This document shows, piece by piece, positions 8,537-17,613 of a stretch of DNA of 64,000 bases. The stretch's first letter is position 1, and every line of letters begins with the position of its first letter. The notes below the pieces were generated by a model, which saw nothing but the letters and a program-made list of their open reading frames with translations, did no database searches and was not told the DNA's origin. Source of the DNA: Serratia quinivorans (GTDB lineage: Bacteria > Pseudomonadota > Gammaproteobacteria > Enterobacterales > Enterobacteriaceae). Both the position numbers and the translations under genes were made by a program. The DNA lies in NCBI RefSeq assembly GCF_946227985.1, contig NZ_CAMKGL010000001.1, forward strand, positions 1,178,001 to 1,242,000, read 5' to 3'.

Positions 8537-9660
8537 GCCGGGGTTTCCTCTGTTTCACGACGGTATTGGTACCAGGCGGCGCAGGCACCTTCCGAAGACA
8601 CCATCAGCGCGCCAAAAGCGTTTTGTGGCGTACAGCCCCCCCCCAATAGCGGGCAGTCACGCGGTTTGCAACGCCCGGTCAGCACCTCCCCACAGCGGGC
8701 ACGAGGATCGTCTGCCACCTGCCGGTGCTGCGGGCGGAAACGTCGTTCCGCATCAAAGGGGCCATAGGCCGGGGTTAAGGCAATGCCAGAGTCAGCAATA
8801 GTGCCAAGGCCGCGCCATTCGCTGCCGCCGCCTAGCACAAACACGTCGCGCATCGCCTGCTGTGCCAGCAGGTTGCCCTGTTCAGGTACCACCCGGCGGT
8901 ATTGGTTTTCGGTGTGGCTCCGCTGCCCCACAAACTGCTCAACCAGCATCATCACCCCCTGCAGGATATCCAGCGGTTCAAAACCGGTTACTACCAGGGG
9001 TTTGCGATATTGCCGGCTGATAAAGTCATAGGGCTCGGTACCGATCACCATGCTGACATGGCCGGGCGCCAGAAAGCCGTCGATGCGCACGTCCGGCTGC
9101 TGCAACAGGCTGCGCAAGGTGGGGATCAGGCTGATGTGCTGACAAAACACGCTGAAGTTATTCACCCCTTCCAGCCGGGCCTGTTGCAGGGTAATGGCGG
9201 TGACCGGCATGGTTGTTTCAAACCCCAGGGCAAAGAACACCACCTGCCGCTGCGGGTTTTGCCGCGCCAGCATCAACGCATCCAACGGCGAGTAAATCAC
9301 CCGCACATCAGCGCCGCGCTCGCGCGCCTGCAGTAAAGAGCCTTGTTTGCCCGGTACCCGCAACGCATCGCCGAAGGTGCAAAAAATCACCTCCGGGTGA
9401 GCGGCGATTTCACAGCAGGCATCAATACGCCCCATGGGCAACACACAAACCGGGCAGCCCGGCCCATGAATAAACTCAATCTGCGGCGGCAGCAGTTTAT
9501 CCAGGCCAAAGCGGAAAATGGCATGGGTATGGCCGCCACAGACCTCCATGATTTGCAACGGCCGCTCGGCGGTAAACGGCAGCTGTGCGGCACGCCGCCG
9601 AATATGCTGCAACAGGGTTTTTACCCGCTGCGGATCGCGGAACTCATCAACGTAATGCAT
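8533..9660 (-). CDS. hypD: Hydrogenase maturation protein HypD
   Basis: 375 residues (E. coli has 373). It forms the scaffold with HypC on which Fe(CN)2CO is assembled, and carries a [4Fe-4S] cluster. Seen: MEVCGGHTHAI with the catalytic Cys, GPGCPVCVLPMGRID, the FFALGFETT segment and a C-terminal cysteine set (CGEVLTGRCKPRDCPLLGGGC) for the cluster. The start lies 14 bases inside the end of hypC and the end overlaps hypE by 4, so translation is tightly coupled. Confidence 0.97.
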   Translation of the reverse strand: MHYVDEFRDPQRVKTLLQHIRRRAAQLPFTAERPLQIMEVCGGHTHAIFRFGLDKLLPPQIEFIHGPGCPVCVLPMGRIDACCEIAAHPEVIFCTFGDALRVPGKQGSLLQARERGADVRVIYSPLDALMLARQNPQRQVVFFALGFETTMPVTAITLQQARLEGVNNFSVFCQHISLIPTLRSLLQQPDVRIDGFLAPGHVSMVIGTEPYDFISRQYRKPLVVTGFEPLDILQGVMMLVEQFVGQRSHTENQYRRVVPEQGNLLAQQAMRDVFVLGGGSEWRGLGTIADSGIALTPAYGPFDAERRFRPQHRQVADDPRARCGEVLTGRCKPRDCPLLGGGCTPQNAFGALMVSSEGACAAWYQYRRETEETPA

Positions 9661-9940
9661 GGTTACCTTCTCCCGCCAAGAACAGCGCCACGTCCTGCTC
9701 CACTTCCCCCATCGCCTGCAGCGCCGAAAGCATCTCCTCGGCCTCTTGCCTATCGAGCCGGCTCATGGCGAAGCCCACGTGGATCAGCACCCAGCAGCCG
9801 ATCATCGCTTCCCTGGGCTCACCGTCCTGACGCACCAGCGCAATATTCACTTCCCGTTGCACACCACAGACTTCGGCCCAGGCATGCTGGGGCTGCTTTT
9901 CATCCAGCGCCACGATCTGCCCTGGAACGCCTATGCACAT
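9647..9940 (-). CDS. hypC: Hydrogenase maturation chaperone HypC
   Basis: 97 residues, starting MCIGVPGQ. The start was chosen because Cys2, once the Met is removed, is the functional residue that carries the iron complex and contacts HypD and pre-HycE; an upstream in-frame start would bury it. The small OB-fold HupF/HypC family is clear ([25 protein letters not shown]). It is about 7 residues longer than the E. coli protein, mostly at the C-terminus. It overlaps hypB by 10 bases and hypD by 14. As the only HypC-type gene here it should serve HycE; a HybG paralog elsewhere cannot be excluded. Confidence 0.96.
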   Translation of the reverse strand: MCIGVPGQIVALDEKQPQHAWAEVCGVQREVNIALVRQDGEPREAMIGCWVLIHVGFAMSRLDRQEAEEMLSALQAMGEVEQDVALFLAGEGNHALR

Positions 9941-10725
9941 AACTGTGTCTCCAGCCAGGAAAGCCACAGATCCATGCCTTCACCGCTGGTCGCCGAAAGG
10001 GTAATCACCTCAATCGTCGGGTTCACCTTGCGGGCATTGTCGATGCAGGCTGCCAGATCAAAGTTCAAATACGGCAGCAGATCGATTTTGTTCAGCAGCA
10101 TCACCCGTGCGGCGGCAAACATATGCGGGTACTTGAGCGGCTTGTCTTCCCCCTCGGTAACCGACAGCACCGCCACCTTGTGGCGCTCCCCCAGATCAAA
10201 GCTGGCCGGGCAAACCAGATTGCCGACGTTCTCGATAAACAGCAGGCTGTGGGGTTTGAGTTCCAGACGCCGGGCGGCCTCGTGAACCATTTGCGCATCC
10301 AGATGGCAGCCTTTACCGGTATTGACCTGAATCGCCGGCACACCGGTGGCGCGGATCCGTTCCGCGTCATTGGTGGTTTGCTGATCGCCTTCCACCACCG
10401 CGCACGGGTGCTGACCACGCAGCCGCAGCAGCGTTTCCGTCAGCAACGTGGTTTTGCCGGAGCCGGGGCTGGAAACCAGATTCAGCGCCAGAATATGTTG
10501 TTCAGCGAAATACTGACGATTACCCTCCGCCAGGCGATCGTTCTTATCCAGCACCCGGGTTTCAATTTCCAGCATCCGGCGCTGGCTGATACCCGGTGCA
10601 TGGGTGCCCGCCAGCCCCAAACCGTAATGCAGATCGCCCTGCACGTTGCGTTGCGGACGGAATGGCACCTTCACATCCCCTTCAATGGTCAATTCACCCT
10701 GGGCACAACCGCAGGTACTGCACAT
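9931..10725 (-). CDS. hypB: Hydrogenase nickel incorporation GTPase HypB
   Basis: 264 residues. It inserts nickel with HypA and SlyD. The N-terminal MCSTCGC is the high-affinity nickel site. The G domain has P-loop SSPGSGKTT, a metal-site CxxH-type segment (GKGCHLDA) and NKID near residue 215. The ATG at 10725 was chosen over one two codons upstream because GAGGGG then sits 7 bases away and the protein begins with MC as in E. coli. There is no His-rich nickel-storage stretch, again as in E. coli. Confidence 0.96.
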   Translation of the reverse strand: MCSTCGCAQGELTIEGDVKVPFRPQRNVQGDLHYGLGLAGTHAPGISQRRMLEIETRVLDKNDRLAEGNRQYFAEQHILALNLVSSPGSGKTTLLTETLLRLRGQHPCAVVEGDQQTTNDAERIRATGVPAIQVNTGKGCHLDAQMVHEAARRLELKPHSLLFIENVGNLVCPASFDLGERHKVAVLSVTEGEDKPLKYPHMFAAARVMLLNKIDLLPYLNFDLAACIDNARKVNPTIEVITLSATSGEGMDLWLSWLETQLCA

Positions 10726-10740
10726 ATTCATTCCCCTCTG

Positions 10741-11085
10741 TTATTCAATTTCCAGGCGTTTTATTTGCAAGCCATCGTCGGCCTGTACCCGCAGATTTCG
10801 TCCGGTACAGCGCGGACAGACCAGCACCTGGGGTATCAGCAGCTCGACATCGCTCTGGCAGTCATGGCACCAACACCGCGCTTTCTGTTCCGCCAGATGC
10901 AGTTCGCAACCTTCGGCCAGCGTGTCGCGGCACACCATGTCAAAACAGAACCGCAGCGATTCGGCCTCGACGCAGGAAAACGCGCCAATCTCGAACCACA
11001 CCGCGGTGATCCGTTTCGCATTATTTTGGCGAGCCTGTTGCTGCATTATTTCCATTGCATGTTGGCATAAGGTTATTTCGTGCAT
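10741..11085 (-). CDS. hypA: Hydrogenase nickel metallochaperone HypA
   Basis: 114 residues, starting MHEITLCQ. His2 is the nickel ligand, and the GGAGG just before this ATG fixes the start against longer frames. The zinc site is visible as CWCHDC ... CPRC at about 73-94. First gene of hypABCDE-fhlA; a sigma54 promoter lies about 45 bases upstream (11130-11144). It delivers nickel to pre-HycE with HypB. Confidence 0.96.
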   Translation of the reverse strand: MHEITLCQHAMEIMQQQARQNNAKRITAVWFEIGAFSCVEAESLRFCFDMVCRDTLAEGCELHLAEQKARCWCHDCQSDVELLIPQVLVCPRCTGRNLRVQADDGLQIKRLEIE

Positions 11086-11129
11086 CCGGCCTCCGTTAAT
11101 GGCGATAAACGCGTTATTCCCCTCACGTT

Positions 11130-11144
11130 GCAAATATGATGCCA
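11130..11144 (-). promoter_or_regulatory. Sigma54 promoter of hypABCDE-fhlA
   Basis: On the minus strand the sequence reads TGGCATCATATTTGC, a match to the sigma54 consensus TGGCAC-N5-TTGC with one mismatch in the -24 box. It is correctly spaced 45 bases before the hypA ATG. Candidate FhlA sites start 19 bases further upstream, at 11163. Confidence 0.88.
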
Positions 11145-11162
11145 AGCCGCCAATGACATATT

Positions 11163-11190
11163 TGTCGAAGCGGCTGACATCGTCAGTCAT
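11163..11190. promoter_or_regulatory. Candidate FhlA enhancer shared by hypA and hycA
   Basis: TGTCGAAGCG (11163-11172) is followed by the dyad CTGAC-ATC-GTCAG (11174-11186) and GTCATT. The same TGTCGAAGCG recurs at 11842-11851, and related GTCATT/TTCGTCA elements lie before hydN. The position between two divergent sigma54 promoters fits an FhlA upstream activating site. Assignment is by position and repetition, not by a defined consensus. Confidence 0.55.
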
Positions 11191-11219
11191 TAAATCAGCC
11201 CCCCTAACGGATTGGCGGG

Positions 11220-11246
11220 TTAATTTAACTCTGATGGTTGAATTAA
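11220..11246. promoter_or_regulatory. AT-rich inverted repeat between the hyp and hyc promoters
   Basis: TTAATTTAAC (11220-11229) and GTTGAATTAA (11237-11246) pair at 9 of 10 positions around 7 bases. It lies between the candidate FhlA sites and the hycA promoter, where a bending protein such as IHF, or another regulator, could act. The binder is unknown. Confidence 0.35.
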
Positions 11247-11273
11247 AAGGAAATAATGTAATTCGCCGGAATC

Positions 11274-11288
11274 TGGCACGCTTTATGC
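11274..11288 (+). promoter_or_regulatory. Sigma54 promoter of the hyc operon
   Basis: TGGCACGCTTTATGC matches TGGCAC-N5-TTGC at all but one position (A for the first T of the -12 box). Transcription would start near 11299, about 45 bases before hycA. The same 15 bases occur exactly before hydN. Confidence 0.9.
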
Positions 11289-11345
11289 TTTAACTCGCTG
11301 ACCCGGAGCTATTTCGACAACGACCATCAATTTTGAGTGAGGACA

Positions 11346-11813
11346 ATGAGTACAATCAGTGAAGTAACCAGTCAGGCCGATTATATCGCCAACAAAAGCA
11401 ATCGTCTGATGGCGCAGTGGCAGACCTACCACAGCACCCTGGTCAAAGCGGTCACCACCACCAAAAAGAAGATTAATCATCAGTTTACCTACGGACAGGA
11501 AAACGATCTGCGCTTTGTGCTGTTTAACCACTTTACGGTCAGCATCCAATTGAGCGAGGGGTTTTACAGCCAGGATATTTGCTACCGGATTAATCTGGCC
11601 ACGGCCCATGAGCCGGAAAACTTTGCTCCTTTTGCCCATGCCACGCTGGATGAAAACGGCAATATCGACGGAGTAATAAACAACCGCGATATGCAGGCGG
11701 TATTTGAACATTACCTGGATAAGATCGCCGTTATTTATCAATGCCTGTTTGATTCCTTGCATGATGGCCACGCCATTCATGACGCACTGAAAAAAATAAC
11801 CTTACCCGTCTGA
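11346..11813 (+). CDS. hycA: Formate hydrogenlyase regulatory protein HycA
   Basis: 155 residues (E. coli 153). The central and C-terminal parts align well (IDGVINNRDMQAVFEHYLDKIA), the N-terminus less so. HycA lowers FhlA-dependent transcription in E. coli, probably by acting on FhlA. It is small, soluble and without a helix-turn-helix. AGGA precedes the ATG; a GTG 9 bases upstream is less likely. First gene after the hyc sigma54 promoter, separated from hycB by an 87-base gap containing dyads. Confidence 0.92.
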   Translation: MSTISEVTSQADYIANKSNRLMAQWQTYHSTLVKAVTTTKKKINHQFTYGQENDLRFVLFNHFTVSIQLSEGFYSQDICYRINLATAHEPENFAPFAHATLDENGNIDGVINNRDMQAVFEHYLDKIAVIYQCLFDSLHDGHAIHDALKKITLPV

Positions 11814-11830
11814 CCGTCGGCGTTAATCAC

Positions 11831-11887
11831 CGACAGAAAACTGTCGAAGCGTCATTTTTTACTGACGATTTCGTCATAAATGACGAA
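11831..11887. promoter_or_regulatory. Dyad-rich candidate FhlA site between hycA and hycB
   Basis: Contains the hairpin CGACAG-AAAA-CTGTCG (11831-11846), TGTCGAAGCG (11842-11851, repeated from 11163), GTCATTTTTT, GACG, and an inverted repeat of 8-base arms, TTCGTCAT-AA-ATGACGAA (11870-11887). E. coli also has an FhlA-binding site in this gap, so function by analogy is likely. It ends 13 bases before the hycB ATG and could also affect hycB mRNA folding. Confidence 0.55.
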
Positions 11888-11900
11888 GCAAGGAGTGTGC

Positions 11901-12515
11901 ATGAACCGCTTTATTATTGCGGACCCTAAATTGTGTATTGGCTGCAATACCTGTATGGCGAGCTGTTCTGCGGAACATCGGCAATATGGATTGCAGGCAT
12001 TACCCCGTCTGCAGGTGATTCGCAACGCCCGCGACTCTGCGCCGGCGATGTGCCACCAGTGTGAAGATGCCCCCTGCGCGCAGGTGTGTCCGGTCAACGC
12101 TATTCGTCATCAGGATGACGCCATCGTACTGAACGAAAGCCTGTGCATCAGTTGCAAGCTGTGCGGCATTGCCTGCCCGTTCGGTGCCATTGGTTTCGGT
12201 GGCAGCACCCCACTGGCGATCCCTGCGGACTGCAACACTTCACTGGCATTACCTGCGCCCAAAGCACCGCGCCCGATCGGCCCCTTTCTGGATTGTGTGC
12301 CCGGTGTCCGAGCCGTGGCGGTGAAGTGCGATCTCTGCGACTTCAGCCCCGAAGGCCCCGCCTGTATCCGCACCTGTCCGACCCAGGCGATCCGGCTGGT
12401 GACCGACCGAGACGTGCGCAACGCCAGCGAACAGAAAAGGCGCAACGCGATGCAGGCGCTCAGCGCCGAGCTGCCGTTTGCGGCCGTCCCTGGATCCCAC
12501 AAGGAGCCAAATTGA
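11901..12515 (+). CDS. hycB: FHL electron-transfer iron-sulfur subunit HycB
   Basis: 204 residues (E. coli 203). Four cysteine groups for [4Fe-4S] clusters are visible: CIGCNTCMASC, CHQCEDAPCAQVC, CISCKLCGIAC and CDLCDFSPEGPACIRTC. It carries electrons from FdhF to HycF and HycG. AAGGAG sits 5 bases before the chosen ATG; an in-frame ATG 21 bases upstream lacks this. Its stop overlaps the hycC start by one base (TGATG). Cytoplasmic face of the membrane. Confidence 0.97.
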   Translation: MNRFIIADPKLCIGCNTCMASCSAEHRQYGLQALPRLQVIRNARDSAPAMCHQCEDAPCAQVCPVNAIRHQDDAIVLNESLCISCKLCGIACPFGAIGFGGSTPLAIPADCNTSLALPAPKAPRPIGPFLDCVPGVRAVAVKCDLCDFSPEGPACIRTCPTQAIRLVTDRDVRNASEQKRRNAMQALSAELPFAAVPGSHKEPN

Positions 12516-14383
12516 TGATATATGCCCTTTTGCCCGCCCCGTTGTTGCTGCTGACATCGGCCCTGGTCGGGTATTTACTCTGCGCCCTGTTGGGCTGGTT
12601 ACTGGCCCCCTGGTCGCGTGTCAGCACTCTGCTGAGCGGCGGCAGTCTGCTCTGTGCTGTCGCTTCGCTGTTGGCCGCGGTGCAAATGCTGTTTGCGCCG
12701 CTGCACAGCGCCCGCTTGCCGTGGCTGCATTACGCGGTGGAAATCAGTGGCATCAACGCCCTGTTGCTGCTGGTGATGGCTCTCTGCGGAGTCTTTGCCG
12801 CGCTGTATCACGCAGGCAGCTTATCCAGGCTGAAGCCGCGTGCTCGTGGCCGGTTGGCTGGGTTAACCAATCTGATGCTGGCGGCATTAAGCGCCGCGGT
12901 AATGGCCGATAACGCCCTGGCTTTGCTGTTGCTGCTGGAGTTGGCGGCGCTTTGCGGCTATTTCCTGATCGTCCATGCCCCGAGCGCTAAAAGCCTGCGC
13001 GCCGGGCATAGCCAATTTTTGCTGATGCGCTTAGGTACCCTGCTGTTGGTCGCCGCCTTCGCGCTGATCTATTGCCATAGCCACAGCCTGCAGTTCAGCG
13101 TGATCCGCGCTACGCCATTGCCCGAGACATTGCGTAACGCGGTCTTTCTGCTGGCGCTGGCCGGGTTTGGCATTGTTGCCGGGCTGATGCCGTTACATGC
13201 CTGGGTGCCACAGTCACACAGCAGTGCGCCCGCTTCCGCTGCCATGTTGTTTTCCAGCGCGCTGATGAAAGTCGGCCTGCTGGGCATCCTGAAGATAGGA
13301 CTGGATCTGCTGGGCACGCCGCCGCTGTGGTGGGGATTACTGGTCTTGTTGCTGGCTGCCGGTACGGCTTTTTTCGGCGGGCTGTATGCGCTCATGGAGC
13401 ACGACCTGCGCCGCTTGCTGGCTTATCACACGCTGGAGAATATCGGCATCATCCTGCTGGGCATCGGAGGGGGGATGGTCGGCATGGCGCTACAACAACC
13501 GCTATTAACCGCGTTCGCCCTGATCGGCGGTCTGTTCCATCTGTTAAACCACAGCCTGTTTAAAAGCGCATTGCTGCTGGCAGCCGGCGCGATTGAACAA
13601 CAGACCGGGCTGAAAGACATGGAAAAGATGGGCGGTTTGGCGCGGCTGATGCCCTGGACTGCCATTTCTCTGCTGATTGGCCTGGTGGCGATGGCCGCAT
13701 TGCCGCCGTTGAACGGTTTTGCCAGTGAATGGTTGATCTACCAGGGACTGTTCCGCTTTAGCGCAGCACCCGGCTTTATTGGCCATCTGTTCGGCCCGCT
13801 GCTGGCCGTGGTTTTGGCCCTGACCGGTGCGCTGGCGGTAATGTGCGTCAGCAAGGTCTTTGGCGTTGCCTGTCTGGGTGCACCACGCTGCGCCGCTGCG
13901 GCAAATGCCGTACAGGCCAATGTCTGGCTGACGCTGAGCCATGCGCTGCCCGCCTTGCTGTGTCTGATTTGCGGCCTCGGGGCCCCCTGGGCCATTCCGC
14001 TGTTTGCCCGCCTGATTGGCATCACGCCAGAACATTCCCTTTCTGTCGGCGGTTCACTGGTTTCTACCCCACTGCTCGCCATTTTATTGCTGGCAATGCC
14101 ACTGCTACCGCTGTTGATCGCGGCGCGTTATCAAACACATCGCCAGCCTTATCGGGTGCAAGGCAGCGCCTGGGCCTGCGGTTATGGGCATGAAGACGCG
14201 ATGGTGATCACCGCCACCGGCTTTGCCCAACCGCTGCGGGTGATGTTTGCCCCGCTGTACCAACTGCGCCGCTGGCTGCCTGCAAGGGTCAGTGATGGGT
14301 TACACCGTAACGCATTCGTTGCCTTCTGCCGCGGTCTGGCCGCCGTAGAGTTGGCGGTGCTGCTGGTCGTGGCTTTTGCCTGA
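12515..14383 (+). CDS. hycC: FHL membrane subunit HycC (NuoL/M/N-like antiporter-type)
   Basis: 622 residues (E. coli 608) with about 14-16 hydrophobic helices. Recognisable are the proton-channel segments around PLHAWVPQSHSSAPASAAMLFS, LMEHDLRRLLAYHTLENIGI and LLNHSLFKSALLLAAGA. It anchors the hydrogenase and is related to Complex I antiporter subunits, hence possible proton or ion pumping. The start was set at the ATG overlapping the hycB stop; the frame is open further upstream, but that stretch lies within hycB. Length and lack of extra hyf genes indicate hydrogenase-3 rather than hydrogenase-4. Confidence 0.96.
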   Translation: MIYALLPAPLLLLTSALVGYLLCALLGWLLAPWSRVSTLLSGGSLLCAVASLLAAVQMLFAPLHSARLPWLHYAVEISGINALLLLVMALCGVFAALYHAGSLSRLKPRARGRLAGLTNLMLAALSAAVMADNALALLLLLELAALCGYFLIVHAPSAKSLRAGHSQFLLMRLGTLLLVAAFALIYCHSHSLQFSVIRATPLPETLRNAVFLLALAGFGIVAGLMPLHAWVPQSHSSAPASAAMLFSSALMKVGLLGILKIGLDLLGTPPLWWGLLVLLLAAGTAFFGGLYALMEHDLRRLLAYHTLENIGIILLGIGGGMVGMALQQPLLTAFALIGGLFHLLNHSLFKSALLLAAGAIEQQTGLKDMEKMGGLARLMPWTAISLLIGLVAMAALPPLNGFASEWLIYQGLFRFSAAPGFIGHLFGPLLAVVLALTGALAVMCVSKVFGVACLGAPRCAAAANAVQANVWLTLSHALPALLCLICGLGAPWAIPLFARLIGITPEHSLSVGGSLVSTPLLAILLLAMPLLPLLIAARYQTHRQPYRVQGSAWACGYGHEDAMVITATGFAQPLRVMFAPLYQLRRWLPARVSDGLHRNAFVAFCRGLAAVELAVLLVVAFA

Positions 14384-14393
14384 GGAGATAACG

Positions 14394-15329
14394 ATGACCT
14401 ACCCCTATGTGTTACTCGGTTTGGCGCAGGCCCTGCTGTTACTGGCTGTTGCCCCGCTGTTTGCCGGCATCAGCCGGGTGTTGCGTGCCCGCATCCATAC
14501 CCGACGCGGCCCCGGCGTATTACAGGAATACCGTGATATCGCCAAACTGCTGAAACGCCAAAGCGTGGCACCAGGCGCTTCCGGCCTGGCCTTTCGCGCC
14601 ATGCCTTACTTGCTGACCGGCACCTTGCTGGCCATCGCCTGCGCGCTACCGATGCTGACCACCGCCTCACCGCTGCCCGCGATTGGTGATGTGATCACGC
14701 TGATCTACCTGTTCGCCGTGGTGCGCTTTGTGTTCGCCATTGCCGGGCTGGATACCGGCAGCCCCTTCACCGCTATCGGCGCCAGCCGCGAAGCGGTGCT
14801 GGGCATTTTGGTTGAACCCATTCTGTTGCTCGGTTTGTGGGTAACGGCTCTGGTCGCCGGTTCTACCCAACTGAGCGCCATGGTGCAAAGCCTGCTGGAT
14901 TTGCCGCATCACGCCTGGCTGCCACTGCTGTTGGCCGGTTTGGCCTGCGCGTTCGCCACCTATATCGAGATGGGCAAGCTGCCGTTCGACATGGCGGAGG
15001 CCGAACAAGAGCTGCAGGAAGGCCCGCTGACGGAATACTCCGGCGCCGAACTCGGCGTGATCAAATGGGGCATCAGCCTCAAACAACTGGTGGTGTTGCA
15101 GCTGTTCCTCGGCGTGTTCCTGCCCTGGGGCCAGGCGGCACAGCTCACTGCCCCGCAGTTGTTGACGGGACTGGTGCTGGCGTTGTTCAAGCTGCTGTGT
15201 GCGGTAGTGCTGATCGCGGTTCTCGAAAACAGCGTGGCACGTTTGCGCTTCCTCAAGACGGGCAGAACCACCTGGGCCGGTTTTGGGCTGGCTTTTCTGG
15301 CGCTGGTTTCCTGGCTGGTCGTCGGCTGA
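14394..15329 (+). CDS. hycD: FHL membrane subunit HycD (NuoH-like)
   Basis: 311 residues (E. coli 307), about 8 membrane helices. The conserved cytoplasmic loops RRGPGVLQEYRDI, GLDTGSPFTAIGASREA and EMGKLPFDMAEAEQELQEG are intact; in Complex I the equivalents line the quinone and proton entry region. GAGGAG lies 6 bases before the ATG, 10 bases after hycC ends. It connects the hydrogenase module (HycE, HycG) to the membrane. Confidence 0.97.
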   Translation: MTYPYVLLGLAQALLLLAVAPLFAGISRVLRARIHTRRGPGVLQEYRDIAKLLKRQSVAPGASGLAFRAMPYLLTGTLLAIACALPMLTTASPLPAIGDVITLIYLFAVVRFVFAIAGLDTGSPFTAIGASREAVLGILVEPILLLGLWVTALVAGSTQLSAMVQSLLDLPHHAWLPLLLAGLACAFATYIEMGKLPFDMAEAEQELQEGPLTEYSGAELGVIKWGISLKQLVVLQLFLGVFLPWGQAAQLTAPQLLTGLVLALFKLLCAVVLIAVLENSVARLRFLKTGRTTWAGFGLAFLALVSWLVVG

Positions 15330-15351
15330 ATAATGATTAAGGCAATCAATA

Positions 15352-17055
15352 ATGACTAACGAACATCAAGGCCAGCACTACCTGGCGGCATTACAGCAAC
15401 AATTCCCCGCTGCCATGCTGGCGGCAGAATGGCAAACGGCCGACCAACTGACGGTGACCGTCAAACTCAACGCGCTGCCGGAAGTGGTGGAATGGCTGTA
15501 TTACCAACAGGGCGGCTGGCTGTCGGTGCTGTTTGGTAACGACGAACGCACGCTGTGCGGTAATTACGCGCTGTATTACGTGCTGTCGATGGAGCAAGGT
15601 ACCAAATGCTGGATCACGGTGCGGGCCGAGGTTGACGCCCAAACGCTGGAGTTCCCTTCCGTGACGCCACGGGTGCCCGCAGCCGTCTGGGGTGAGCGTG
15701 AAGTGCGCGACATGTATGGCCTGCGCCCGGTTGGCCTGCCGGATGAGCGCCGACTGGTGCTGCCGGACGACTGGCCGGACGATCTCCACCCGCTGCGTAA
15801 AGACGCCATGGATTATCGCCAACGGCCCGCGCCAACCACCGATGTGGAAACCTATCCTTTCCAGAGCCTGGCCGGTAGCAAAGCCAACGTGGTGCCGATC
15901 GGCCCGTTGCATATCACCTCGGATGAGCCCGGGCATTTCCGCCTGTTCGTCGACGGCGAAGACATCATTGATGCGGACTACCGGCTGTTCTATGTGCACC
16001 GTGGCATGGAGAAACTGGCCGAAACCCGCATGGGTTACAACGAAGTGACCTTCCTGTCGGACCGGGTGTGCGGCATTTGCGGGTTTACCCACAGCGTGGC
16101 GTACACCAGTTCGGTGGAGAACGCGATGGGCATTCAGGTGCCGGAACGCGCCCAGATGATCCGCTCAGTGCTGTTGGAAGTGGAACGCCTGCACAGCCAC
16201 CTGCTGAATCTGGGGCTGGCCTGCCATTTCGTCGGTTTTGACTCCGGTTTTATGCAGTTCTTCCGGGTGCGTGAACAGTCGATGAAAATGGCGGAGATCC
16301 TGACCGGCGCGCGTAAAACCTATGGTTTGAACCTGATTGGCGGCATCCGCCGCGACATTCTGAAAGACGACATGCTGCAAACCCTGCGGCTGGCGGCGCA
16401 AATGCGCAGTGAGTTGGTGGATCTGGTCGATATCTTGCTCAGCACGCCGAATACCGAACAGCGCAGCGTCGGGATCGGCCGTCTCGATCCGCAGGTGGCT
16501 CGCGACTACAGCAACGTCGGCCCGATGATCCGCGGTAGCGGCCACCGCCGCGATACCCGTCTCGATCACCCCTTTGCCGGTTACGCCAAACTGCCGGTGG
16601 AACTCTGTGTGGAAGACGGCTGCGACGTCTACTCCCGGCTTAAAGTGCGCATTCACGAAGTGTTCAACTCGCTCGGCATCATCGAGTTCGGCCTGCAAAG
16701 CCTGCCGAGCGGGCCGCTGGCGGTGGACGGTTTCACCTATATCCCGCACCGCTTTGCCCTGGGCTTTGCCGAAGCCCCACGCGGTGATGATATTCACTGG
16801 AGCATGACCGGCGACAACCAAAAACTGTTCCGCTGGCGCTGCCGGGCCGCGACCTACGCCAATTGGCCAACCCTGCGTTACATGCTGCGTGGCAATACGG
16901 TTTCCGACGCCCCGCTGATCATCGGCAGTCTGGATCCCTGCTACTCCTGTACCGACAGGATGACCATCGTCGACGTACGCAAGCGCCAGTCCATCATCGT
17001 GCCGTACAAAGAGATTGAGCGTTATGGCATCGAACGGAAAAACAAACCGTTCTAA
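15352..17055 (+). CDS. hycE: Hydrogenase-3 large subunit HycE (precursor)
   Basis: 567 residues (E. coli 569). The N-terminal part (about 1-170) is the NuoC-like domain and the rest the NuoD/[NiFe] large-subunit domain. Nickel ligands are visible as RVCGICGF (Cys240, Cys243) and DPCYSCTDR (Cys530, Cys533). A 31-residue tail follows Arg536, starting MTIVDVRK; this is the part HycI removes after nickel insertion, and it matches the E. coli tail. The enzyme reduces protons to H2 with electrons from formate. All metal ligands are present, so it should be active. Confidence 0.98.
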   Translation: MTNEHQGQHYLAALQQQFPAAMLAAEWQTADQLTVTVKLNALPEVVEWLYYQQGGWLSVLFGNDERTLCGNYALYYVLSMEQGTKCWITVRAEVDAQTLEFPSVTPRVPAAVWGEREVRDMYGLRPVGLPDERRLVLPDDWPDDLHPLRKDAMDYRQRPAPTTDVETYPFQSLAGSKANVVPIGPLHITSDEPGHFRLFVDGEDIIDADYRLFYVHRGMEKLAETRMGYNEVTFLSDRVCGICGFTHSVAYTSSVENAMGIQVPERAQMIRSVLLEVERLHSHLLNLGLACHFVGFDSGFMQFFRVREQSMKMAEILTGARKTYGLNLIGGIRRDILKDDMLQTLRLAAQMRSELVDLVDILLSTPNTEQRSVGIGRLDPQVARDYSNVGPMIRGSGHRRDTRLDHPFAGYAKLPVELCVEDGCDVYSRLKVRIHEVFNSLGIIEFGLQSLPSGPLAVDGFTYIPHRFALGFAEAPRGDDIHWSMTGDNQKLFRWRCRAATYANWPTLRYMLRGNTVSDAPLIIGSLDPCYSCTDRMTIVDVRKRQSIIVPYKEIERYGIERKNKPF

Positions 17056-17067
17056 CCGGAGCCCATC

Positions 17068-17613
17068 ATGCTGAAACTGATTAAAAAAGTGCTGAAAACC
17101 GGGCCGGCCACCGTCGCCTATCCGGCCCAGCCGTTGGTTGTCGACCCGAACTTTCGCGGCAAACCCGAATACAACCCGCAGCAATGTATTGCCTGCGGGG
17201 CCTGTGCCAACGCCTGCCCGTCCAATGCGTTGAGTATGACGACTGACCTGACCGGCGGCACGGTGCGCTGGCAGCTGTTTCTCGGGCGCTGCATCTTCTG
17301 CGCCCGCTGCGAAGAGGTTTGCCCTACCGCCGCCATCCGGCTTTCGCAGCAGTTTGAGCTGGCAGTGTGGCGCAAAGAGGATTTGTACGAGCAAGCCGAC
17401 TTTGCCCTCTGCCATTGCCGCCAATGTGGCAAAGCCTATGCGTCGCAGAAGGAAATTGACTATGCCATGGCGCTGCTTGGGCTAAGCAGTACAGAAACCG
17501 CCGCGCGCCGCACGCAGTTTGAAACCTGCCCGGCCTGCAAACAGCAGCAAAACCTGACCCAGGCCGATCGCATTGACGTTGGCCGCCATTTGACCCGGGA
17601 GGTCATCTCATGA
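17068..17613 (+). CDS. hycF: FHL ferredoxin-like subunit HycF
   Basis: 181 residues, NuoI-like. Two [4Fe-4S] motifs: [11 protein letters not shown] and [13 protein letters not shown]-terminal cysteine group (CHCRQCGK ... CPACK) may bind a structural zinc. It passes electrons between HycB and HycG. It starts 12 bases after hycE and ends with a 4-base ATGA overlap with hycG. Confidence 0.96.
   Translation: MLKLIKKVLKTGPATVAYPAQPLVVDPNFRGKPEYNPQQCIACGACANACPSNALSMTTDLTGGTVRWQLFLGRCIFCARCEEVCPTAAIRLSQQFELAVWRKEDLYEQADFALCHCRQCGKAYASQKEIDYAMALLGLSSTETAARRTQFETCPACKQQQNLTQADRIDVGRHLTREVIS

Noticed and set aside
12143-12514. Upstream extension of the hycC frame into hycB
   Set aside because: It would be fully inside hycB; the ATG at the TGATG junction matches the length and start of E. 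coli HycC.
16165-17424. 419-codon open frame antisense to hycE and hycF
   Set aside because: Both sense genes are certain; the frame reflects GC-rich codon bias on the opposite strand. The same applies to other long antisense frames, for example at 10123-11070, 21221-22213, 36365-37363 and 61671-62624.
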